A DNA stretch of 64,000 nucleotides from JBAXQQ01 sp037131695. Lineage in GTDB: Bacteria; Armatimonadota; Hebobacteria; CAIYQO01. Position numbers and translations under genes: made by a program. Below are positions 17,993 through 25,637 of the stretch, one piece after another (position 1 is the stretch's first letter; each line of letters opens with the position of its first letter). Location: the NCBI GenBank assembly GCA_964638715.1, contig CAZWZF010000015.1:1-64000 (forward strand). Reading direction: 5' to 3'. Below the pieces are notes generated by a model. That model had not been told where the DNA came from. It saw only the letters and a list, made by a program, of their open reading frames with translations, and did no database searches.

Positions 17993-19171
17993 TTATAAAT
18001 TTTTCAATTTGCCGGTTTTCTGGTCATAAACGCCGTATTCTTTCGCTGTTTCAACCAGGGCAAAAAGATTTTCTTCCGGGGTTTCCGGGCCGCATTGGTC
18101 ACCGGTGGACAGGATGAAACCGCCGCCTTCTCCAGCATCGCTAATTGCCTGCCTGGCCGCTTTTCTAACATCGTCGGCAGTGCCATACAGCATCACCTGG
18201 GTGGTATGCAGGTTGCCCATCAGGCTAATTTGACTACCGCGGGCTTTTTTAACTTCTGCCAGATCAACATCGCCCATCGGCGCTATTTCCAGCGGATTAA
18301 TGCAGTTTACATCAGTTTCATCGCACAACAGGTCTACCAGTATCCGCGATTTGCCGCAACTGTGAAGCATGGTGGGAATGCCGGCTTCCTTCGCCATTGC
18401 CGACCATTTTTTTAGTGCGGGAATAGCATATTTATGCGCCAAATCCGGTGAGGCAAGGGTGATAGTACCTGACCCGCCAAATAGCAGGTAGTCCGGTTTG
18501 GTGGCAATCATGTATTCCATTGCTTTTGTACCATAAGCAAGGTCAATTTCCAGCCATTCTTCAAGAATCTCCGGGGTATCCATCTCGGCATAGCAGAGTG
18601 GTTCAACGCCGCCTTCGACAAAGCACATCCACCCCTGAAAACCGGGGTATCCCATGCACATGCCGAACGCCTGCTCCCGTTTTTCGCACTCGGTGCGTAT
18701 CTCTTCAACTGCCGCTGCGTTGTATCCTATTGGTTCTGACATCAGCCATTTATATTTAGCAAAATCAACTTCCAAATTTTTCATCAACTTCTCAATCGGC
18801 GATGGCGGGTCATTGCGATAACATAGCGTTTGTGCGGTCATGTCGCCATCCGGGGTGCGTATCAGCAGTTTTTCCAGCATGGCATCGCGGTCAGCATCAT
18901 ATACAATTTCAGATTTGCGTTCCACCAGACTACTGGCATACTCCAATGGCAGTCCGGTGCAGCACGCAATCCACGCTTCAGTATCATAATAATCCGTCAC
19001 ATCCAGATATGCTTTCCACAGCGGAATTTCACCTTTAAAATAGATATCCCAAAATGGCAAACCTGTTCTTTTACAGGGAATATAGTTGGAAGTATCAGGA
19101 GTCGCCGGCACCCGGTCGGGCACGCCGCCTGCTACCATTGCTGTCAAAAATCGCTCTTTATGCGTCATCAT
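17993..19171 (-). CDS. UroD-superfamily protein with complete H-x-C...C motif
   Basis: A 392-residue protein and the first gene of the minus-strand carbohydrate locus. It starts MTHKERFLTAMVAGGVPDRV. It has LHSCGKSRILVDLLC and, 87 residues after that motif cysteine, a second cysteine in STGDQCGPETPEENLFAL. The pattern H-x-C-x(87)-C resembles the zinc site of MtaA-type corrinoid:thiol methyltransferases. It is closely similar in motif and length to the protein at 58251. GGAG lies 8 nt before the first of two adjacent ATGs. A good promoter lies at 19218-19246. No corrinoid protein gene is visible nearby, so a methyl acceptor is not identified. Confidence 0.82.
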   Translation of the reverse strand: MMTHKERFLTAMVAGGVPDRVPATPDTSNYIPCKRTGLPFWDIYFKGEIPLWKAYLDVTDYYDTEAWIACCTGLPLEYASSLVERKSEIVYDADRDAMLEKLLIRTPDGDMTAQTLCYRNDPPSPIEKLMKNLEVDFAKYKWLMSEPIGYNAAAVEEIRTECEKREQAFGMCMGYPGFQGWMCFVEGGVEPLCYAEMDTPEILEEWLEIDLAYGTKAMEYMIATKPDYLLFGGSGTITLASPDLAHKYAIPALKKWSAMAKEAGIPTMLHSCGKSRILVDLLCDETDVNCINPLEIAPMGDVDLAEVKKARGSQISLMGNLHTTQVMLYGTADDVRKAARQAISDAGEGGGFILSTGDQCGPETPEENLFALVETAKEYGVYDQKTGKLKNL

Positions 19172-19217
19172 AATTATTTCTCCACTTTACTGAATATTTG
19201 TATTCCGGTTAACGACC

Positions 19218-19246
19218 ATAATACTACTCGCAATTCCGTTTGCCAA
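19218..19246 (-). promoter_or_regulatory. Sigma70-type promoter for the minus-strand carbohydrate locus
   Basis: On the minus strand TTGGCA (19246-19241) is separated by 17 bp from TATTAT (19223-19218), about 46 bp before the start codon of the first gene of the locus. Both boxes are close to consensus. It would drive the run of genes down to at least the hairpin at 8841. Confidence 0.6.
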
Positions 19247-19441
19247 TAGATTTTGCTGTATGATTTCACCTTTTATAGATTATTTTATTTTTACATTGAT
19301 TAATAGGATTTTAAGGATAATTATGACATTGATTTTTGAATAATCAATAGATAATAACCACATGTATTGCCACTATTCATATGTCAAAACTTGAATATTA
19401 TAATTTTTTTTAAAATAACTTACTAAATGGTCATTAAGCTA

Positions 19442-19469
19442 TTGACAACGTGATAAGCTAACATATACT
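19442..19469 (+). promoter_or_regulatory. Sigma70-type promoter for the symporter operon
   Basis: TTGACA (19442-19447), a 16-bp spacer and TATACT (19464-19469) lie about 90 bp before the DUF485 gene. The leader contains an 8-bp inverted repeat, GTTGACGA (19481-19488) and TCGTCAAC (19536-19543), the second arm close to the ribosome site. This could be a regulatory hairpin or an operator pair. The rest of the 19172-19557 gap holds the divergent promoter and AT-rich spacer. Confidence 0.6.
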
Positions 19470-19557
19470 CTCTATATTATGTTGACGAATATATGTGAAT
19501 ATGAGAATTAAATATTATTCACAAATCTCCTCATATCGTCAACGAGGGAGAACAACT

Positions 19558-19854
19558 ATGCTGCATGAACCAGCATCAGAGCCTTTAGGCAAAGATTTTG
19601 CCATTGCGTATAAGACGCACCTTGGTATATGGATGTTCGTTTGGTACTGCGTATTTTATGCAGGTTTTGTCGGTATCAATCTGTATAGTCCAGTACTTAT
19701 GGAGAAAATCATCTTCTCCGGGCTTAATCTGGCCACCGTGTATGGTTTTGCTTTGATCCTCGTTGCTGTGATCATGGCGATTATTTACAACGAATTGTGC
19801 ACCAAACAGGAAAAACTGCTTGAAGCACAAGCTAACGAAGAGGAGAGCAAATAA
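19558..19854 (+). CDS. DUF485 membrane protein (YjcH-like, symporter partner)
   Basis: A 98-residue inner-membrane protein with two hydrophobic segments (WMFVWYCVFYAGFVGINLY and LATVYGFALILVAVIMAIIY) and a charged C-terminus, the standard architecture of DUF485. Members are encoded just before acetate-type symporters, as here (1-nt gap). GGGAG lies 8 nt before ATG 19558; the frame is open to 19495 but without a ribosome site. It is inferred to be a small auxiliary subunit of the symporter. Confidence 0.88.
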   Translation: MLHEPASEPLGKDFAIAYKTHLGIWMFVWYCVFYAGFVGINLYSPVLMEKIIFSGLNLATVYGFALILVAVIMAIIYNELCTKQEKLLEAQANEEESK

Positions 19855-19855
19855 C

Positions 19856-21766
19856 ATGGTAATCGCAATCTTTTTAGGCTTTGTTATATTTGTTATCGGC
19901 CTTTCTGTTTATCTTGGACGAAAAACCAAGACTTCTGCCGGTTATTATGCTGCCGGCGGACAAATCCACTGGGGTGTAAATGGTATCGCTTTTGCCGGCG
20001 ATTATCTATCAGCAGCATCATTCCTCGGTATTTGCGGTATGATTGCCACCGTCGGTTATGATGGTTTCCTATATTCTATCGGTTACCTTGCCGGTTGGAT
20101 TGTTGCGTTATTTGTAGTTGCTGAGGCAATGCGCCGTTTAGGAAAATATACATTTACTGATGCATTAGACTCCAAGTTTAACTCCCGCGGGATTAAATTG
20201 GCAGGCGCTATCAGTACTTTAATTGTATCAGTCTGCTACCTCATTCCACAGATGGTTGGTGCCGGTGTATTGGTTGAACCGTTACTCGGAATCGCCCAGC
20301 ATTGGGGTGTTATCATCGTTGGCGCAGTGGTTATCACCATCGTTGCCACCGCCGGTATGGCTTCTACCACCTATGTACAGTTTTTAAAAGGCGGTTTGCT
20401 GATTATCTTTTCAACCGCGTTAGTGGTTGCAGTTCTTTTACGCGGGTTTAACACACAACCTACTCAAGGTGGCAAAGTTCCTTATTACAACTATAAAACA
20501 ATAGTTGCACCTGAAGTAGATGGTAAAATAACAGTAAAAGACCCGGGATATCAATTTGTCAGTGAACATGATGACAAGGCAAGCCACTCTCGCCTTGTTC
20601 GATTATCACATGAAGGTCAGGAAAGCTGGTGGTCATTTGATAAAGGTTTCCTGCGTGAGACCCAATTCGCAGCAGTAACCGCTGATGGACAAAAGATGGT
20701 TAACGGTGCTCCGGCTTCAAAAGAAAACTCCCTGCGCCAGGTTGGCAATATTGAATTACTGCGCGGTGGAAAGATGGCAACAACAGGAAGTGTTACTCCA
20801 TTTGATATGCTTGCAGCATTGTCAGATAAAAATACTATTGTTCGACGCTGGAAAGATGCAAAGTTTGTTGATGAAACAGGCGCGAAAATCACGGTGTATT
20901 TCCAAACTCTTACACCTGGCAACACTCTTATGCGTCCCGGTTTGAAGTTCAAAATTCAAGGTACTCCACTTGAAAAGCTGGACTTTGTATCATTGATGCT
21001 GGCATTATTCCTTGGTACTGCTGCATTGCCGCATATTTTAATTCGCTACTATACCGTACCTAACCAGGCCAGTGCGCGCAAATCAACTATTGTTGCTATT
21101 GCCGCTATTGGTTTCTTTTACATCCTGACCTTATTTATGGGATTAGGTGCAATGGTTAACGGCGTTATTAATCCGGCAGACAGCAACATGGCTGCTCCGT
21201 TGTTGGCACGTTCATTTGGCAATATGTTCTTTGCCATCATTTCTGCTATTGCATTCGCAACCGTACTCGGTACCGTCAGTGGTTTGATTGTTGCCTCATC
21301 CGGCGCAGTTGCCCATGACCTGATGGATCGCTTCATGAAGATTAAAATGAATGACCAGCAGAAAGTGAAAGCCGGTAAAATATCCGCGTTTGTTATTGGC
21401 GGTATAGCTATTGTGCTTGGCATTCTCTTTAAGGGAATGAACGTAACCTTCCTGGTTGGTCTCGCATTCGCAGTTGCGGCATCGGCAAACCTGCCGGCAT
21501 TGTTAATGCTGCTGTTCTGGAAACAGACCACCGCTAACGGAATTACCGCATCTGTATTTGTCGGTATTATTTCTTCGTTAGGCCTTATTGCTTTATCGCC
21601 TGATTTATTCAAGCTTTATGGCTTAGACCCAACTACCGCGCCGATACCATTCAGCAACCCGGGCATTATTTCAATCCCGTTGAGTTTCCTAACGCTGATT
21701 GTTGTATCGTTATGCACAAAGAAAAAAGAGACAGAATCAGAAGCTGCTGTAGAAGCTGTTAGCTGA
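19856..21766 (+). CDS. Acetate-type sodium:solute symporter (ActP/VC2705-like)
   Basis: A 636-residue SSS-family transporter with about 13 hydrophobic segments. The N-terminus VIFVIGLSVYLGRKTKTSAGYYAAG and GIAFAGDYLSAASFLGICGM are characteristic of the ActP branch, as is PHILIRYYTVPNQASARKS. Between helices 6 and 7 it has a soluble insertion of about 150 residues (roughly 203-370), as in the VC2705 subgroup. It is likely to import acetate or another short carboxylate with sodium. GAGGAG precedes the ATG, which lies one base after the DUF485 stop. A 14-bp perfect hairpin follows the stop, then the PHP-Cache-PAS-CBS-nucleotidyltransferase gene, consistent with the usual pairing of this transporter with a DUF294/CBS regulator. 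Confidence 0.88.
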   Translation: MVIAIFLGFVIFVIGLSVYLGRKTKTSAGYYAAGGQIHWGVNGIAFAGDYLSAASFLGICGMIATVGYDGFLYSIGYLAGWIVALFVVAEAMRRLGKYTFTDALDSKFNSRGIKLAGAISTLIVSVCYLIPQMVGAGVLVEPLLGIAQHWGVIIVGAVVITIVATAGMASTTYVQFLKGGLLIIFSTALVVAVLLRGFNTQPTQGGKVPYYNYKTIVAPEVDGKITVKDPGYQFVSEHDDKASHSRLVRLSHEGQESWWSFDKGFLRETQFAAVTADGQKMVNGAPASKENSLRQVGNIELLRGGKMATTGSVTPFDMLAALSDKNTIVRRWKDAKFVDETGAKITVYFQTLTPGNTLMRPGLKFKIQGTPLEKLDFVSLMLALFLGTAALPHILIRYYTVPNQASARKSTIVAIAAIGFFYILTLFMGLGAMVNGVINPADSNMAAPLLARSFGNMFFAIISAIAFATVLGTVSGLIVASSGAVAHDLMDRFMKIKMNDQQKVKAGKISAFVIGGIAIVLGILFKGMNVTFLVGLAFAVAASANLPALLMLLFWKQTTANGITASVFVGIISSLGLIALSPDLFKLYGLDPTTAPIPFSNPGIISIPLSFLTLIVVSLCTKKKETESEAAVEAVS

Positions 21767-21796
21767 TAATCCTGGATATGGTATAATTACATCATA

Positions 21797-21829
21797 ACCC
21801 GGTGAACCGGAAACGCCGGTTCACCGGGT
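21797..21829. terminator. Perfect 14-bp intergenic hairpin
   Basis: ACCCGGTGAACCGG (21797-21810) and CCGGTTCACCGGGT (21816-21829) form a perfect stem with a 5-nt loop between the symporter and the regulator gene. No U-tract follows, so it may be an mRNA stabiliser or partial terminator setting the ratio between the two genes. It ends 23 bp before the next ATG and could affect its translation. Confidence 0.6.
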
Positions 21830-21852
21830 AAACGTATTTGAAGGAAGCAACG

Positions 21853-24800
21853 ATGCAGAAAAATACCCGCATCGATTTCCATACTCATTCGGTACATAGT
21901 GATGGTGTCTTGACCCCGCGCGAATTGGCGGAATATCTTGCCGCCGGCGGGGTGGTTGCCGCCGCCCTTGCAGACCATAATTCTGTAGATGGTCTGGAAG
22001 AATTTCGCCAGGCATTGTCGCGACATGAAGTCGGTTTTATTTCCGCTGTTGAAATATCTACTCAATGGCAAGGCAAAGAAACTCATCTTCTTGCTTATGG
22101 ATTTGATATCTCCCATCCTGAATTATTAACAACGCTGCAATCATTGCGTCAGACTAACGCTCCAATGGCGCAAAATATCGCCGAATCCATCCGTACAAAA
22201 GGTGCACATATACAACCGGAAGATGGCAATGTCATGCCGGATGGCAGGATTGACACCGCGGATGCTATAGCTCTGGTGCATCGCGCTGGCGGTCGTGCTT
22301 TTTTGGCACATCCTATTATGGATGAACCAGACTTCGATAAGGTGGAATCGCAAGTAATAGCTCTTAAAGAGCAGGGATTGGATGGAATTGAAGCTATTTA
22401 TGCATCTTATTCCGATGAAGATCGCCAGCGTTTATGCGACATGGCAGAACGCCTAAGATTACTGGTTAGCGGCGGTACCGACCTGCATGAACGCAATCAT
22501 ACCCCTGGGATAGAAATGCCAACTGACCTTTGGAAGAGATTTCGCGACGTAGTTTGCAGCGGCAATATGCCCACTCCGGTTAATAACACACCAGCATCCA
22601 GTCGCCAGCGCTCCCGCTTAAAATGGCGAAACTACATTTTTCATTTTATATTCCCCACATTTATCGCCATATCGCTGTTTATCGGCGCTATTTACGCTAT
22701 TTTCCTACCCACATTTGAGCGTTCGCTGCTTGACCGTAAACGCGATATGATTCGCGAACTTACCAATTCTGCATGGAGTATCCTTGTTGCGTATGAACGT
22801 GATGAACGCACCGGCAAGTTAACCAAAGCCCAGGCGCAGGCAATGGCAATTTCGCGAATCGAGTCTTTGCGATATGGCAAAGACGGCAAAGATTATTTCT
22901 GGCTGCAGGATATGTATCCCCACATGATAATGCATCCATACCGGAAAGATTTGAATGGGACGGACGTTTCTGGTTTTCGCGACCCGCGCAATGTGGCAAT
23001 ATTCGTACAGTTTGCAGACTTAGTCCGCCGCGGACATGAAGGATATGCTCAGTATGTCTGGCAATGGAATGATGACCCGAGTAAAATCGTTCCTAAAGAG
23101 TCATATATTAAAGGCTTTCAACCATGGGGTTGGATAATCGGCACCGGCATTTATATTGAAGATGTAAAACAGGAGATCAGCCGTATTGAGCGCAGTCTGG
23201 TTCGTACTTCGCTGGTGATTTCAATAATCGTCGTGCTGCTTTTGTTATATGTGATGCTGGAAACCTTGCGGTTAGAGCGTGAACGCGCTGATGTGGTGGA
23301 AAGTTTGCGGGAATCTACTGAAAGGTATCGTTCATTAGTAGAGGCTACAACAGAAGGTACATTGCTGGTGATGGATGGCCGCTGCCGGTACGCCAATCGC
23401 ACATTTTTAGAGATGCTGGGTTGTACGCAAAGCGAGTTGGAGATGCTTGACCTGTCAGATATTTTCCCGAATGTTAAAGACAATGACGCGGCGTGGATAC
23501 AATTGAGCAGCCTGTTGAATGGCGATGACCCGAAAGGCGGGTTTGATGGAATGCTGAAACGCCGAAACGGAACTATTATTGAGTGTGTATTAATCCCCAG
23601 TCGGATAGCTTTTGCCGAACGCAGCGGTTTCATACTTCTTGCCCGTAATGTTGCTCCGGCATCTGATGTTGATGAAAGTCATCAGCAAGGCTGGCAGCAT
23701 TTACAGCAGGTGGTTACCGATTCGCCGGTTGGCATATTTCGTGCCCGGGCAACTTCTCACGGAACCCTGACCGCCTACAATCGTGCGGTTACATCATTAC
23801 TTTCATTAGCTGCGAATGTTGACAGCACACAAATATCCCTGGCAGATATTTTTTCATCTGCGGCGCAATATGATGATTTTCTTGCTGAATTGCAGCGCAA
23901 TAGTTCGGCCGAAAGAGATTTGCATTTATCATTCAGCGATCTTACCAGCAAAGCTGTGGCAGTAAATGCTATATTGATTCGCGATGAAAATAACGAAGCA
24001 AAATATATTGACGGTGTTATCGAAGATATTACCGAGCAGGAAAGACATACCGCAGATATGGAAGCGCAGATTGAACGAATGCAAACTTCGCTGCTGTTTT
24101 TGCATCAGCCAATTGGCACAATAGGACGCAGTGTGGTATTTTGTCCGCTGGATATGCCCATTCATACCGCTGCCGCAATGATGACTGATCACCAGGCAAG
24201 TGCGGCATTGGTACAGGCAGAAAGCGGGAATATTATCGGCATTGTCACAGATGGCGATATCCGCCAGCGGGTGGTATCGGCGAATGTCAGTCGAAACGAG
24301 CCGGTATATCGCATAATGAGTTCGCCACTGACGAAAATATCAGAGCGTGCGGTGATATATGAAGCATTGCTGTTGATGGAACAACAGCAGATACAGCATC
24401 TGGCAGTAGAGGATGAAGGCGGGCGTATCGTCGGGGTTATTCGCAATCAGGAATTAATGCAATTCCGCAACTACGGACCGATAGTTTTAACCCGTGAAGT
24501 TGAGCAGGCGGAGACTCCCGATGATGTCGTTCGCAGTTGCCGACGAGTGCCGGGATTGGCGAAGGCGCTGCTTGATTGCGGCGCGCATCCGCACATGATT
24601 ACCCGTATGACGTCTGCTGTTTGCAATGCCGCTACAATACGATTGATAGAACTTGCCGAACGTGAATTAGGCCCATCACCTATACCCTATACATTTATAT
24701 CATTGGGCAGCCAGGGTCGCGGTGAAATGACGTTATCCAGCGACCAAGATAATGCGATAATATATCAGGACACGACAAATGCAGATAATATAGCAGAAAT

Positions 24801-25524
24801 TGAAAAATATCTGAATTCATTAGGTACTTTCGTTTGCGGCTGGTTGAATAAAGCCGGATATCCGCTTTGCAAAGGCAATGTTTTAGCGCAAAATCCGCGC
24901 TGGTGCCGGCCATTATCTGCATGGAAAAGATATTTTTCTGATTGGATAGAGCGTGCTGAACCACAACAATTGCTGGAGTTCACCATTTTCTTCGATTTCG
25001 CGCCGTTGTATGGTGCTAATGACTTGACACGGGAATTGCGCCAGCATCTATTCGCGGCGTTGCGCGAACACCCGGCTTTCTACCCGCATTTCGCACAAAA
25101 CGCACTTTTGTTTAAACCGCCAACGCGTTTGTTTGGTCGTGTCCTTGGTACCAGCGGCGAACTTGCTGGCATGCTTGATTTGAAAGACGCAGTTATGCCT
25201 ATAGTGAATTTCGCGCGACTCTATGCTCTTCGCCATGAAATTGATGCAACCCATACTCTCGACCGTCTGAAACTGCTGGTTGAACAGGAAGTAATACCAC
25301 AATCAAGCTGTCAGGAAATCACAGATGCTTATGAGTTCCTCATGCGCTTGCGGCTGCAGCAGCAGGCAGCCGTGGTAATTTCCGGACAGGTGCCGGATAA
25401 CATCATCAATCCGCGACGCCTTGGACAGGCAGAACAAACCCTGGTAAATCAATCCTTTGCCCAGATAGCCGCCATTCAAAAACGCATAACTTACAATTTC
25501 CTGGGTGGTATGCCGCAGGCGTAG
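21853..25524 (+). CDS. PHP-Cache-PAS-PAS-CBS-CBS-DUF294 nucleotidyltransferase fusion
   Basis: A 1223-residue membrane-anchored signalling protein. Residues 5-225 are a PHP phosphoesterase domain with its metal ligands in place (H10, H12, D17, D41, H42, E67, H78, H153, D210, H212). TM1 (about 261-285) and TM2 (452-470) enclose a single-Cache-type sensor (287-450; KDYFWLQDMYPHMIMHP, WIIGTGIYIEDV). Two PAS domains (about 492-605 and 620-735), two CBS motifs (about 760-875) and a DUF294 nucleotidyltransferase follow. The latter has LGSQGRGEMT and metal-binding D964 and D966 in SSDQDN, then the DUF294 C-terminal helical domain (about 1075-1220). AAGGA precedes ATG 21853. CBS-DUF294 proteins usually accompany ActP-type symporters; the N-terminal PHP and Cache parts are unusual. 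Inferred role: coupling extracytoplasmic ligand sensing to control of uptake or use of the solute. Confidence 0.85.
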   Translation: MQKNTRIDFHTHSVHSDGVLTPRELAEYLAAGGVVAAALADHNSVDGLEEFRQALSRHEVGFISAVEISTQWQGKETHLLAYGFDISHPELLTTLQSLRQTNAPMAQNIAESIRTKGAHIQPEDGNVMPDGRIDTADAIALVHRAGGRAFLAHPIMDEPDFDKVESQVIALKEQGLDGIEAIYASYSDEDRQRLCDMAERLRLLVSGGTDLHERNHTPGIEMPTDLWKRFRDVVCSGNMPTPVNNTPASSRQRSRLKWRNYIFHFIFPTFIAISLFIGAIYAIFLPTFERSLLDRKRDMIRELTNSAWSILVAYERDERTGKLTKAQAQAMAISRIESLRYGKDGKDYFWLQDMYPHMIMHPYRKDLNGTDVSGFRDPRNVAIFVQFADLVRRGHEGYAQYVWQWNDDPSKIVPKESYIKGFQPWGWIIGTGIYIEDVKQEISRIERSLVRTSLVISIIVVLLLLYVMLETLRLERERADVVESLRESTERYRSLVEATTEGTLLVMDGRCRYANRTFLEMLGCTQSELEMLDLSDIFPNVKDNDAAWIQLSSLLNGDDPKGGFDGMLKRRNGTIIECVLIPSRIAFAERSGFILLARNVAPASDVDESHQQGWQHLQQVVTDSPVGIFRARATSHGTLTAYNRAVTSLLSLAANVDSTQISLADIFSSAAQYDDFLAELQRNSSAERDLHLSFSDLTSKAVAVNAILIRDENNEAKYIDGVIEDITEQERHTADMEAQIERMQTSLLFLHQPIGTIGRSVVFCPLDMPIHTAAAMMTDHQASAALVQAESGNIIGIVTDGDIRQRVVSANVSRNEPVYRIMSSPLTKISERAVIYEALLLMEQQQIQHLAVEDEGGRIVGVIRNQELMQFRNYGPIVLTREVEQAETPDDVVRSCRRVPGLAKALLDCGAHPHMITRMTSAVCNAATIRLIELAERELGPSPIPYTFISLGSQGRGEMTLSSDQDNAIIYQDTTNADNIAEIEKYLNSLGTFVCGWLNKAGYPLCKGNVLAQNPRWCRPLSAWKRYFSDWIERAEPQQLLEFTIFFDFAPLYGANDLTRELRQHLFAALREHPAFYPHFAQNALLFKPPTRLFGRVLGTSGELAGMLDLKDAVMPIVNFARLYALRHEIDATHTLDRLKLLVEQEVIPQSSCQEITDAYEFLMRLRLQQQAAVVISGQVPDNIINPRRLGQAEQTLVNQSFAQIAAIQKRITYNFLGGMPQA

Positions 25525-25577
25525 GTATAAATTTTAAAAAAGTTATGTCTACTTTTAGAAAAAGTTATTTATGTTAT

Positions 25578-25587
25578 GGAACGTTCC
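25578..25587. promoter_or_regulatory. Palindrome GGAACGTTCC, possible operator
   Basis: A perfect 10-bp palindrome with a central CG step, 50 bp upstream of the secreted beta-helix gene. A second short inverted repeat, ATGTTG (25595-25600) and CAACAT (25613-25618), follows. This could be a LacI-type operator core; chance occurrence cannot be excluded at this length. Confidence 0.35.
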
Positions 25588-25637
25588 TGATAATATGTTG
25601 TCAAATCAATATCAACATTTATAAACAAGGGGTTTCC

